Assembly (NCBI RefSeq): GCF_036417845.1 | Contig: NC_089979.1 | Coordinates: forward strand, 28,631,958 to 28,695,957 | DNA from: Apteryx mantelli | Lineage: Eukaryota; Chordata; Aves; Apterygiformes; Apterygidae | Length of the DNA stretch: 64,000 nucleotides | Reading direction: 5' to 3' | Part shown: positions 1 through 13,744 of the stretch, piece by piece | Position numbering within the stretch: the stretch's first letter is position 1 | How the letters are laid out: each line of letters opens with the position of its first letter | Made by a program: the position numbers and the translations under genes | The notes under the pieces: generated by a model | Told to the model about the DNA's origin: nothing | The model's database searches: none | The model's input: the letters and a program-made list of their open reading frames with translations, nothing else

Positions 1-3000
1 GTAAAGATAAAAGCACTAAGAAGTTCCTTCTACAGTCACTGTTCTGATCACTATGCAGCTTTTAAATATATATGTGGTCTGCGATTCATCAGTATCTGCT
101 TTTCTAAACTTAAAAATCTGCCTTGGTGTCATTTTAATTCTCAGCATTTTTAATCTCTTAAAACCGTTAAGATTCTAGTTTCTAAGTCCAACTCTTGGAA
201 ATACACTGTATTGCCAAATGTACTTATGTTTCTTTTCATATATTTGTATTTGACAATTTGACAATTCAGCTACCCATCACATGCATCCTGAAGTCATATT
301 TCTTTGGTCTGTGGTCTTGCCAAATATCAGAGTCATACTGAATTGAGCTTGATCAGTATTAAGATAAGACACCTATAAGAAAAACATGGGATGTTAATGA
401 ACAGGTGTTGGTAATTCAGTAGGTGGCATTCTTCAGATCTGCGAACAACATTTTTCCTGTATTTGTTCTAAGCTATAGTGTATATACAGGTAACTTAAGA
501 TGGAAAACACTTTCCAAGAATGCAACTGTCATTAAAAAGATCCAGCTAAACAAAACAAATTAATAGGTATCAAAGTCATACAGACTTGGGGCTGCCCTTA
601 AGAGAATCCCAAGCACTTGAAAATGCTATAATGCATACTTGAGAAAACCTGACAATAACATTCTTAAAAAAGTGGGCTTGAGAGAAACTTTTCTATGAAC
701 AGCAAACCATAGAATATTTTTACTGAATGGAAAATGAAACAGCTATTCTTTCAGCTGTATGGTGATAGTTCTGAATCCAGACATTTTGGCAACTGTACAG
801 TATGCAAACAAACATAACCTTTGTAAATACGTGATTAGGCAGAGCTCTTCTGCTGGATTCCATGTTTAGGATGGTCATAAGATCTTCAAAAAAGAATTAA
901 TACATTTGTATATACAGTCCCCTTAGTGTCAGATTATGAAACTGTAGCAAATAAACCCCTCCAACAAGATTCATGTGGTGAGGAAATACCTTCCATACTA
1001 TTAGAAATATATATCAAACCCATTCTTAGCAAACATTCCAATATATCATTTCCAAATTACAACATACTTAGTTTTCATAATAAATGTCTACTGATTCAGA
1101 CAACAGACTTCCCTCTAACTTATGAAATAAAATGAAGAAAAGGTAGGAAAAATCCTTGTGGATTTTGTCTGTTGTCTCTGTTCCAGCACACTAGCTTTGT
1201 CAAACTGAAACCCAGAAATTTAATGTCTACAGAAAAGATGTCTGATCAGGAGGAGAGATTTAGAGATTAAGTCTCAAGTTGAGAAGATAATCAAACAAAT
1301 AATGTATTCATTTTACATTAAATGTTGGTGTTTTGTAAATTTATTTTTACTTTAAAAATTGGATTTTATTTCACATTTAAATTAAGCATCACATTTGAGT
1401 TTATTATCAGTAAAAAGAGTGTATGTTTCAAACAAAATCAGAACAAAATGCTGTAAGTATTGATTAGGGAAATAGTTCATTTCACCTGACATTAACTTAA
1501 AAAATGGTTGAATTAAGAAAAAAAATTATTTCAGGTTGACCCAAAATGAATTTTTAATTATCTTTTATTTCTGACCAAAACTGAAAGATAGCTGAAAGTG
1601 GTACTGTTCGGGTGAAATGAAACAAAAAATAAAGACGGAGGAGACTAGTTAATCTTATTGTGATGGAGAAACTAAAGAAAAACTTAACTAAATTTCTGTA
1701 TTTTTTTAAAATAAACCAAGTAAACTGACTGTTTGTGCCACTCATAGAATTTTATTGGAGATGCTTTTCCACTTTCATGACAGAGCAAAACGACAGATGT
1801 TCAGACAAGTCACTTGAGGATTCATCTGAGACAAATAATTAGATCTCTATTTTTTTGTGATGAGATATCACTTCTTAGGGATGCAACTATTTGAAAAGAT
1901 TTATAGCAAGAAAAGAAACATCCTGTCACTTGATAGCATGTACTGCTGTGTGAAATGATGGAACAGAAGAGCTCTCCCTCAGTCTACTGTTAATACGCCA
2001 CTTAGTTATGAAACCTGATGCGCCAAACATTCATTGCCATTACGTGGAGAATTGCTGCATCCTTGGCAAGTACCATTCAGTAAACAGGTGTTACTTGGAA
2101 GACAAAATACATTTGGTACCACTTAAGTTGTATTCAGATATCTTGAATTAGAACAATAGGGGCATAGGCCTGAAAGGAGGATCTGGGGTCACTTACTCCA
2201 ATTCACTATGATCACAGTTGATCTTACTATAAATCCTTTTATTTCAGCCTTTACAAGATTCATTGCATTAAGCACAGATAATATAAAAGATCATCATGTT
2301 CATCTTACATTACAGGGTCAATCACCTTTAGGTAAAGGTCCATAATGTACTTACAGGGTGGAGGGGAACACTTTGGGTGAAGTTTTGAGCAGAAGCAATA
2401 TATAAAGTTCAGTGTTCACAGAGATAAGAATGGTAGTACAACTACTTATAAGGTTTTAGTAGGGCACAACCATACATATAGGGTTTTAAAATATAATCAA
2501 GAGAAAAACAGCATAATGAAAATTTCATATATACATAACTAGACTATTATATGGAAAAACAGTTTTGTTGTGCTTTTTACCCAAGCCCTTAGTCAGCTGC
2601 TGAAATATTACAGGTTGGTTCTGTTTGGAAAGAAAAGTTAGTGATGAAGGCAGATTTGTGTTTAATGTTGTTCTACACATTTTTGGAAAATTGACTTTAA
2701 ATCCTTGAGCACAAGAAGTTCTGTGGTCTTTCTAGCCGATGCTCTGCTCAAAAAGCCTTTCCCCTGGTTTTCCCTCATGGTCATACTTCAAGTGTCTTCC
2801 TTATTTCTCTAGCTCTCTTGCCCTTCCCCTGCCTGCATGCATCTGGTGCGAGTCACCCACGGGGCATGAGTAGCCCTGCGGGGCTGGCAGCCCCCAGACG
2901 TGCCCTCAACAGCCCCCAGTCCATCACTCACCTTCTTCTGGCATTGCCTGAGACCCACGGCTTTGACTCTTGTCTAGTTGTTCTTGAGAGGGGCTCAGGA

Positions 3001-6000
3001 GAGCAACTGACCCAGCTTAATTAGTTTATTGATTAGTACTATAAAGTCCATAACCAACTAGTGAGACTAAAGTTATTAATGTCCAGTTCTGCAATAGTCT
3101 ATTGCAGGGATGCAGCTATGTAGCAAAACAAAGCAAACACAACATAAGGCTCATCTTACCCTACGTGTATCCCACTTTCTTGCTGTATCATGTCAGAAAA
3201 CTTACATTTGATGGTCTTCACTCCCTATTTCCCCTAACACAGGGAAAAGGATACAGCCTTCTGATTTTGTTCTGTCTTGCTATTATTACAAAAGTAATAA
3301 CTAATTCAGCCACTGGTAGAAGGACTTCAGTACTTTAACTGTTAATAAAGTGTCTGCTTTGTAATGGAGTGTAGCATGAATACAAAACATTTCGAGAATT
3401 TAAGACATAGAGCAGCAAGACTTTGGATAACAAGGCAATAGATCCTATTCAATATCTTCCTCAATGAGATTTAGTTATATCCATCATAAAAATAGGTTTG
3501 TTATAGAAATACTACGAAATTCACAGTTATGTGTTAATGCTTTAGTGGGAAATTAAGCATGATACTTTAGAATTAGTAGTCAAACTTAGAGAATAAACTA
3601 AAGAACACAGCTGGTATGCAGTAATCAGTGTTTGTGCTCTGATAACAAGCAGAATGTTCTTTTCACATATACAGGGATACAAACTCTGTGCCTTAGTAGA
3701 TATTTTGTTATTATATGCTTTGAACTGTTGTGTTTGGATTATTAGGCACATCTTCATGAGGAAAGTTTGTATTACTTTAATATAAGTGCAATATTTGAAA
3801 GTATCAATGTATTGTACAATAAAAGGGCTAAATATAAAAGGAGGAACCAACATGGCTGCTTTTGACAACACCCAACAGGAGCAAGGGAACCTTATCTACA
3901 ATGAAACATTTGGGACCGACTGTGACCAATTCTGGTCAGCACCTTTAAGATATATTACTAAATGTAGTCCTTAGTTTACCATGGAAGAGAAATTTCCTCT
4001 GCTATTACAAGAAGCTAGGTTATTCTCTCTCTTTGCTACAGTTCTGCTATCAAGATTTTTTTAAGCATTAGCTTTTATAAGGGTTACACTGTGATGTGCA
4101 ATTTAAGGAGATACAGTAGTTTCTTTTTATTCCAGTGTTGTAGTTTTACTAGGATTTGATTATGAATGTTTTGATAGCTCTATCATATTTTACAACATAC
4201 CTCATTGTTCTTAAGAGATAAGCAAATTTACTGTGGCATTATATTAGCAAGGACTTTGTCCTTGTCAAAGAAGGGGAAGATGGGTTCTTCTATTTGAAAC
4301 GGCTTCAGCAACTTTCTCTGAGCTGAAAAGAGATACTTTGAAATTAGTTTGCTGAAAATAAGTTAATTGTCAAGTTTCATCATATGAATTTATTTTGAAG
4401 AGGAAAGGCAGTGTGATGGTTCATTACTGCAGTATTTCTTGCATGAGTTCATTGATGCCTTGCACTCATGTCATGAACTGGAATCTCAGCGTGAGACTCT
4501 AATTCATGGAAATACTGCAGTGCAGTTCATTTCTGAATCTGTGCTGTAATACTGCGCTAATGGTTCGTCCTTTTTCATGATGGAGTGACTGTGCTCTAGA
4601 GGAGGATATAAAAACATGAGCATAAGCAGCCTATATTATTTCTAGCCTGGATTATTCAGTGACATAGAGCGAGCATGAAAAAGCTGGTACATTTTGCTGT
4701 CTTTTTCTGGAAAATGAGTTTGTATCTTCTGCAAAACTCTTGCAAAATCCTTAAACAGAGAAGGATAAAATAGCAAACTTTGATAAAGGAGTAAATAGCA
4801 AAAACACTTTTGGAAATCAGATATTTGACCCTTTGCAAACAGAAGAAAACAATTTGTCGTTAGAACTGACACTCCTCTTTAGCCAGTGCAAAAGCTTGTT
4901 GGAATGGAAATTTGTATATAAAAGTGGGAGAATTCTTTCTTTCTTCTTGTCTGAGGTCTTCCTATAAATTTGCAGGTGATGAGAGAAACCTTCATTCTAA
5001 TAAAAGAATACGCCAGCTTACTGATTGGAGAAAATTACATGAAGTTTTTTAATCAAAGTCTCTGTGGTCTGCTGTCTGATTTTCTAGGCCAGATGTCAAA
5101 TGTTTTTCACTGATGTCGATGTTGAAGTAATCACTAAGCCAATTCCAAGAATGAGTGAGTGAGACTGTAATAACATTTCATTTCAGTATTACATAAGCTT
5201 TTTTTCCCAGCTATGAACAAAGTAACAGGACCCCTCTGATTCAATATAATTACACAAACTATTACTTTGAAATTTGCGAGACGGTTTTATGTGTGGTCAA
5301 TTGCTCTATACATATATATGGGAGGTTTCAGTACAAAATGCAAAAACATTTACAAAGTTTTATATTTTTAAACATTTACATTTAATTTAAAACATAATTA
5401 CATTTTTTAGTATTTAATCTATTTTATGAAGTTTATCTTTGCTACTACAGTATTAACCAGTAATTTGAAAAGGCAAGAATTTGCTAGGAAAAAGACTTTG
5501 GTTTGCAATTTAAAAATGGGGAGAGAAAGCACTAGCGGCTCAACAGATGATGTACCTCGGTGAGTGAATCTCAGCTGATTATTGTGGGAGTATGACATCA
5601 GATAAACTATTTCATAATTCTTCTATGGAATCAGGATTACTCATAGTCACATAGACAATCTGCTAACACTGAACTCAGAAACGTGTTTTCTATTGCTGTC
5701 CAAAGAAGAAAGCTGTGATGCAATGGATAGAGCAGGTATTTGTTTTACACGTAAAAACAGTGTTAAGAATGAAGCAAAACTAATATAGAACTATATGCAG
5801 TACACAGTAATTTTTCTGTATGCATAAATTATACACAAATAGCAATATGACATTAATCAAGTCACAGACTCAGGTCCTCGATAGTTACAAACTGGTAGGG
5901 TGTTAGCATTACCTCTTTCACCACGACTGAGATCCTTAGTGAGCAGTCATTTTGATTAAGTATCTTCTGCTTTACCTGTTGCACTTCTGGTGATCAGCTA

Positions 6001-6134
6001 GCTACCCAATCTATTGTTGTTTCATTGGTGGAGCCCTAGCCTGTTTTTTAGGCAGAATTATATATTTCTTCACGAGCTTTGCTCTGGTGCTTATTGCTAC
6101 AGCAACCAGTGATAACACTGTGATGTTTTCACAA
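1..6134. other. Intergenic, no gene seen
   Basis: AT-rich unique sequence. ORFs here are short (109 codons at most) with no recognisable domain. An exact 13-base inverted repeat (ACTGCAGTATTTC 4426-4438, GAAATACTGCAGT 4509-4521) is the only clear structure. Confidence 0.75.
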
Positions 6135-6212
6135 AATGCTTTTGAGAGGAGGAAGTATTATTTATGCTCATTTTGCAGATATGGAATTGAGGCACAGAAA
6201 GATTGAACACAA
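6135..6212 (-). repeat. MIR-like ancient SINE fragment
   Basis: On the plus strand, TATTATTTATGCTCATTTTG followed by CAGATATGGAATTGAGGCAC and AGAAAGATTGAA mirrors the reverse complement of the MIR core (TATTATTATCCCCATTTTACAGATGAGGAAACTGAGGCACAGAGAGGTTAA, recalled in pieces). Match density is high over about 60 bases. Flanks have decayed. Confidence 0.65.
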
Positions 6213-9200
6213 CAACATATATTGTTTTCTGGTACCCATCCAGCATTGTTTTTCAGCATACTTCACCTCACAGCTCACTAGGGTTGTTCAAAGCTCAGCT
6301 TGCTCTGCTGTTACTTGCAATTGCGATGTTATTTGCAGCTTTTGTGCTTTGCCTGACACATATAGAAAATGAGGATGAGGAAGGCACTGGCTGTCTCTTT
6401 CGCTGGGCGCACAGGAGAGATGGGGGCTCCTGAGCACCATGACCTGGGCGGCCCATGCTGGCATGCCCCAGCACAGCTGCAGTCCCAGGGGCTTCAGCTG
6501 TAAATCCGCTCCTCTCAATGGCTTGTGTCTGATCCAAGTGAAGGCTATTCTTACGAATAGCTATTCAAGTACCTGCTCCAAAGCCTGGAGGCTCTAGATC
6601 TTTTAAAGAAAAGTTCACTAGAACATTTTAATGGGGTTTGGGGGCCCCTGGAGAGAGACTATATGCTTTTTCTCTATGTTCATTCTCAGAGATAGCTAAA
6701 TCCATTTTGAGTGAAAGTTCCCAAACTTATTCAGCCTGAGAGAGATACACAACAGGAAAACTCCAATTTCAAAACCAGAGTTTGAAGGCTGGAAAATGTG
6801 TCAGCAAGTGAAAATGGAAACTTAAAATGGGAAGTGTCAGACAACATTCAATATAAGCAGTGCTACCAGTCCTACCTCTGATCACAGGGCAGCACACAGA
6901 CTGGTTGGAGAAAGACTTCTGTAGGACAGCCCTCTAAAAACTGAAGAGCTTTCAGCTTAGCCATACTGATTCCTAGGGACAAGTCTCTGTCCTAGTGCAA
7001 ACCTGACTTAGTCCATCAAGTGCTTCAGAAGACACTGCAGGCAGGATTGAATGTATGGGGTGTGTAAGCAAATTAGTCAGAAAAGTTAACATTTAATTTG
7101 TAGATCAAGCTCAGTTATGATCTTCTTATAGATCTATGTTATAAAATCATAAAAATTGTCCCACAACTGGACTGTTTTGTGATTTAGACGGAGCACTGAG
7201 GAGTTCCAGGTTTCAGTCATGCCTTCTTACTTCCTCAAGGATCTGTGGGGATAAATATACCAACATTTTCATGTGCTTAGGTACCAATACAGCAAAGACC
7301 AAAGAACCTGGAACATTTGATATAGTCCTCTGCCAGTTTTGTAGTCTAGGGCTGAATTAAACCCAAAACTTGAAAAGGCATATGACTAGATACTAATACA
7401 TAAAACAAGTTCCCCGGAATTGCTTCAAACTCACAATCTGCATGTGCAGTGCAGTATTTGCATACTCAGGCTTTTGTTTATAGACCTCATATATGCTTGT
7501 TTACAACTTGGGCTCTACGTGAACAGTATAACAATTAAGGTTACTCTTTCAGATGGAACCAAGTGCAAAAATGAGCATCACAATTACCTTATTTCTTGAA
7601 GCTAATGAGGAATCCAACTTCTGCTGAAATCCCATTGGGTTGTGTGTATAAACACCTTACAGCATCTGAGTCTGAGTCCAAATACGTGTGCCTCATCATG
7701 AAAAGTCTAGTCCCATCAAGGCTAACAGAACTCATAAAATCAGGGTGTCTCCTCACATATTTACATTTATTAAGTATTAAGAGGAATCAGAAATGCACTT
7801 ACAGAAATATGGCACATTTAATTGTCAAGGCATTGTCAAGGTCAAGCATTTCAAATCATGCCCTCTTGAAAATCATGCCTAGTATAGCTCCTTCAATTAT
7901 GCTAAAAAATCTCTTCATAAATAATGAATAATTCTGTGGGAAAACATTGCCTGTTTATCTGTTTGTTGAATATCTGTGAATAGCTTAATTTTCCTTAAAC
8001 CTGTTAGTGTTCAAAATTGTTCACTGAAATTTTTGTGAAATTTTGTTTCTCCATCACTTGTTATTTCAGTTGTTTTGCTTAGCTATGTTAGGTCACTGGA
8101 GACTCATACAATTGTTGCTTATTCCCTAGGTGAATGTGTGAAATTGTAGATACAGAGCTTCTGTTGTGAAAGCTCTTGGAAAATAAATACCTGCAATTGT
8201 TAAGCATGCAACCTAAAAATATGCTTTATGAAATGTTCATGGTAATAAAAAGCCACTTCAAGAAAGTATACAGGAAGAAAAACCAAGCTATGAAAACATC
8301 CCCAAATCATTTTTTATTTTGTGTGAGTATTTATGGAAATAGTATTTGCTGTATTGGGCTAGAACTTACATGAACAATATTTTGCCTTGCTCTTCAGGGA
8401 ACCAAAGAAATAACACATAAGTAAATCCTTCCCTAGATGTATTTTTTGTTAAAATATTACTATTTCAATACTTTTGAGGATAGGAATTGGTCAAAACATG
8501 ATTATTATGATATAATCAGCCATGTCAAAACATACTTAGGGAAAAGGAGGCCAAACATTTTAAATAGCACCAATATCAAGGCAGTGACATTCTTTCATTT
8601 AATATCTCTAAAATACGGCTTTCAAAGTCATCCACACACTTTTGGAAGAAGATTTTTGACTGATTCTTGATAACAAAAAACATAAATATTTCTCCAAACA
8701 CATTCTCAATATGAAATAAGGCTTCCCGTAGCCAGAAAAATAGAGCTAGAGTTGGGAGACCACCAAAATGAGGAAGATAACAAGATAGATAGCTCACTCT
8801 CTGCATGCCGGTTCTCACCACTGAGATGCTCCCATTTGCTCCACCACTTTCTCCCCTTTCCTGCCTGTGGCACAAACAGAAAAGCAGGACCTTGGCTTTT
8901 CAAGGTATGGGCAATGGCAGCTTTCCCCAACGAAGCTGCTCCCAGCTTTCTGTGAACTGTGCAAGTTTAGTGACTCTCTACTGTTGGAAGATGGAGAAGA
9001 CAAAAACTCAGCGAAGGAAGCTGAGACTGAAGGGGAGGAGAAGTGGTTTCTGTTGGGAAAGCATGGGTAAAGATAAGGTAGACTGCTACCAGCAGGGTAT
9101 GGAGTAGCCTATAAAGGGAGGAGACCACATTCAGTCCTGCAGCTACCAAAATTGGAGTGCCTGGATCATAGAAAATAAAGTCAGGATTCTAGCAAGTTAT

Positions 9201-12200
9201 GTGTTTTTTTTCTTTTTTTTTATTTTTCCGTGAAGAATTAATTTTTAAAATACATGTGTTCACACAACCATACATAACAGACAAGAATGGGATTTCTGGC
9301 TGAACATCTCTCACGTAGCAACAAAGCACCAACTGGTTGGGGTTACCTCCTCAGCTGCAGAAGGCCAGCAGTTCCAGTCTGACTTAAGCAGAGCAGAAAC
9401 TCAAATGTTGTCCTCCTGGATCACAGGAAAACTCGTGAATCACTGGTCCATTGCCCCTTCTGAGATGGATGAAGTGCTGTCTAGCTAGTCTCTTTGAGGG
9501 GGCTTGGATGGAACACAGGAATGTCTCTAAATATCAAGACTTTCACGGATGGGAAAACTGCTCAGCCCAACTCTTGCCAGAATGTGGGTGGGAGAAAGGA
9601 ATCTGTTTACATAAAACTGTGTTTTTGAGAGATAGAACAAGGAGGTTGATCTCAATCAGATATAAAGGCAATAGGGCAGTGAAAAGATATGATGATCACC
9701 GTCAAGGTGTTAGAAGAAAGGAAAAGAATGACTTTTTGCAGCCCTTTATTGAAACTGAGCCTATTAAAGTCAAAATGGAAGATATACACTCATAAAGGTA
9801 TATTCTATATAGTAGAAGCTTTTGAATGTGATTTACATGCACAGTGATGAGCAAGATGAGGGACCAAAGGAGAAATCACATCCTGATCTAACAGAAACAT
9901 ATGATCTATCAGTTCTAAAGGGAAGAGCTAACAGCTAATCCTTGCTAATGAAACAAGGTGGAGAAAGGAAGGTATTAGGAAACTCCTAAAGGAGAGGGCT
10001 CCCGGGACTCTGGAAGGAACAGTCACTGCTGTGGGCTGAGAAATAACGTCTATCTGCTGGACTGACCTACACATAGAGTGGGAGCTTTGTTATTTCCTTC
10101 TTTTTGGACCGATGACACTGCTGATGCATCATCCCCTTGGGTGCATTTTTCAAAGTAACTCATCCCTAGCTCCTGAAATACTGGCCTTCTTATTGCCAAC
10201 ATTTAAATCATGACTTACTGTGCGAGTCCCAGGTGGCTGGACAGCACAGTCTTACTGAGACTGCCACAAAGCCGTGCCACTGTCATCCTTCTGGCCACTT
10301 GGCATGATTTCTTTAACCATGCCTATACCATTGCAGCCCAGTTGTCAGATATTTGCTGCTGCTTTTGTGAGCTCTTTATGTGCCATTGTGTTATAGAAAC
10401 CAAGCTCATGTTACAGAGCATGTATCCCATCAGAAGGGAACCTTTACCTCTACTAGCTGCAAAACTCATTTTACACAGCCTCTTTTAGCCCATCGCAGCA
10501 GTATTGTGTAGTTTGCATTAAGTAAGAGACACGCTGTTCTGGTTTCTTTAAAGGTGTTGTGGAGGATGGACTAGCAGTGGATCCCGAACACAGACCCACC
10601 TTTCCCTCAGTCTGAGTAATCGAAGCAATCCCACTAATCCCCTCACAGCAACTTATCTGTGTTCATGACAATGGGGTTGCTTTTTTTCAGCTGGGCTTTA
10701 TTCATAAAATGCTCTCTGACCCAAGAGGACAGTTTGGGGGCTCTCCCTTGGAACTTTGGGGCCCCGGTGGATTTGATGTCTCTTCACTGTCATGTGACAT
10801 GTGATTTAATTAATAGTTGAATTTTTGGTCAGATGTCTCACGCAGTTGAATTTGGTGCCACATATTTTGAGGCTAAGACTCGTTGGTTAAGGATTTGGGA
10901 TTTCTTATGGGCTTTTCCAGGAATGTTTGAAAAGTTTGCTGCCAGCCACAGACAACATCTCTTGCTTTTAGCTTTCATAGTATCTTCTTAGCTCCTGAGG
11001 TAAAGAAATAGTTAGTCTGCCAACATCAATGGAAGATTTTTCATGAAATGCTTAGCAGATAGCTCTAACAGCTTATTAGAAATTAGATACTGCTGCTCCT
11101 CCTTTGCATCATAAAATATTATGCAAACAGTGAAGTGTGGAAGAAAAGGATCTCTCTGTGGTCTTCAGACCTGCTGCTCAAACACTGGTTTGAAAATTGG
11201 CTTGCGCTGAATTTGAGAGTTGAACAGGGCAGCAGAATTCATTTTCTCCCCTTGCATTCCTTTCATTGTGGTCCAGGACCAGTATCAATAACAACTCCAA
11301 ACCCCTAACAGTGGTCTTTATAAAAAGAAAGAGAGCAGGATAAACAGTCCTGCAGACAATTACTGTTAACTTTCAGCTAAGCAGGCAATGAAGGTGGCTT
11401 CACTCCAAAATTATCACAACAGAGACCACACAGATGGGGAGATAAAAGTTTTCTCGGCAAGCCCCTAACAATGCTCACCATTTTACTCCCAGGCACAGGG
11501 ATTCAGAGGGAAGCCACCTGCATTCTCATGACGTCACCGAAATAAAGGCCAGGGCCTGATTACTTGAGGGGTGCTCTTTTATTATCGTATATCAGGTGTC
11601 ACCTGCAACTTCATGTCTCAGGCTGTAAGAGAGAATCCATCTGTCATCTACCAGTGAATCTCAGTGAAATTTCTTTCCTTTCGAAACTGAGACCATTAGA
11701 CTGGTGAAGCAGATAAAAGGCAGCCCAGATGCTAAAAACTGATTCAAAAATTACTAAGGAAAAAAAGGGGGGAGGGTACTGGAAATAAACTGATTTTAAA
11801 ATTATAACACTGGCACATTTATTTTCAAGAACACAGGGCCTGTATTTCACTAAATATGATACAGTGGTAAATATGAAACAGTAGATGTGTCTGATGTATT
11901 CTGCTCATAAGTTCTCCCAACAGTCTAAACCAGTTTTAAACCTTTTAACATTAATAGCTTCATGTGTTGGTATAAAACTGGTATGTTAAAAGGTCACTTA
12001 ATGTAGTATGTTTTGAAATTCCATTTTTTTCTCCTGAGTTAGAAGACTTCACACTGCCCCCACTAAAATCCCATAGGGCTCCTGTATACATTTTCACAGG
12101 GATACAGCTGGCTCCTACCTGCTGTGCCAGGCCTGTCCTATGATGCAGTGCATCTTTTACCATCCCTTCAAATTATTCAGCATGCCCAGGAAATTGGAAA

Positions 12201-13744
12201 GAAATTGTGCCTCATCCTCTTGTAAGCCATGCAAATGAAGGAAAAGTTATGATCAACCCTTCTCCCCTTTCATACCAGTTCTGGGGCTTAGTAGGCTTAG
12301 GGCTTAATCAGTCTGCCCTAGACTGATAAGGGGCCATTTCTGCCACATTTTCTCCCATTAAGCAGTGGCAGGAGTAATATTAAGAGAAGTAATGGTACTT
12401 GATAATACAAATATTCTGTGAAAGCTTTCAGCATGATACTTACTAATTGGATACTGCTTGACATAAATAAGAGTAAGTGTAGTATAATTAAGCCCCGAAT
12501 ATTGTTGGTTTTTTATATTTACTGCAGTAAAGTGTACCAGGGCAAGTGCTGATACTATTACAACTTACCATTATAAATCACGACAATCCAAAGTTGTTGG
12601 GAAACATGATGTTATCCAAGATACTGACTTGGTAACACTAATAAAAAGCAGAAAACTAATGTTGGCTTGTGTGGCTGAATGAGTATTTAATTTTTTTATT
12701 TCAAAGGATACATTACAATAATCTTGGTTTTTCTAGCAACATTGTCTTCCTTAATTTGTTATCCTAAAATAACTTTTTACTAAAGTTGTACTTGAACTTT
12801 TTTACTGGCTATAAATGAGCAGAGCAATACAGGACAGGATTAGAGCAAGAAATTAAAATAAGTTAGGGTTCAAACACCACATTCATGTTTATGCCTAGGG
12901 TTTAGCCTAGTCTTAAGAGATGGAGAAGGGAAATCTAAAGATGAACTAATTAGTATCTTATGCAATTTCTGCAAGCAGAAGAAAAATCAGGCTGTAACTG
13001 TTAACACTACACGCAACAAGAAACAGTAAAGGAACAGGCATCATATTTTCCCACAATTAATTTTCCACTCATTTTCATACCAGCTCTTTCTATCTCTAAA
13101 TTTAAATGCCATTGTATACCAATACATTTTACTACCTGACAAACATTTGCAACCTAGGATCTTACTGCCTTTAGGAACTGTAAACAGCAAATGCTACAGC
13201 CTAATCCATACACCCAATAGTGTGTGCTGTGTCACCAGTGGTACCATTTATCCTAGTTCCATCAGGGAAAATGATACTTATGACTTGGACTTTTTATTTA
13301 TCCAGGAGAGTCAGGATTCCTTCTTCATGCCCTGAGCAGTTAGCTTGTCTGTTTAGTCTTCATCAAAAAAGGTCAGGAAATGCTTTGGGGTTGTCTGGCT
13401 CTACTTCCCAAAATCTCTGTCCACACAGCAAAAATGACACCTTAGTTTTAATATTAGAATACTAAAAAAGCCTGTGGAAACTGTTCTCAAATAATGTCTC
13501 AAGTGACAGTGGACACAATAAAAATTAATCTAATACTCCCAGCTTCTCTTGCATAAAAATAGAGACAATATGACTTTTGATGAATAGTTACATTACTTTG
13601 TAAAACTTCCCTCCTTATTTCCTCCTTATAATAAGTATATTTCTGAACAAAAGTGGACAGATTTCATATTTTAAAATCTGCTTTAAATTTACAATATTTG
13701 AGTATTGGAATGCCCAACATCAAAGATTATCATACCGAGAAAGT
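6213..13744. other. Intergenic, no gene seen
   Basis: No recognisable coding exon. The longest frames (111 codons at 7596, 114 at 9451) show low-complexity or unrelated residues and no domain. A T-rich run lies near 9200-9230, and the candidate enhancer at 11.3-11.66 kb lies within. Confidence 0.7.
11290..11660. promoter_or_regulatory. Candidate enhancer with full CRE
   Basis: The stretch is non-repetitive and denser in recognisable motifs than its surroundings: a perfect CRE palindrome TGACGTCA (11529-11536), CAGATG (11431-11436) followed by AGATAAA (11440-11446), and TTATCAC (11411-11417), the last two being GATA-type sites on opposite strands. Enhancer status is inference. Confidence 0.25.

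Noticed and set aside
5710..5870. Possible MIR head (GTGATGCAATGGATAGAGCA) followed by AATCAAGTCAC
   Set aside because: Two short matches ~130 bases apart with wrong spacing for MIR; suggestive but not enough to call.
9451..9795. 114-codon plus-strand ORF
   Set aside because: No domain and no splice or start context beyond chance.
12307..12330. Hairpin ATCAGTCT-loop-AGACTGAT
   Set aside because: Eight-base arms are expected by chance several times in 64 kb.
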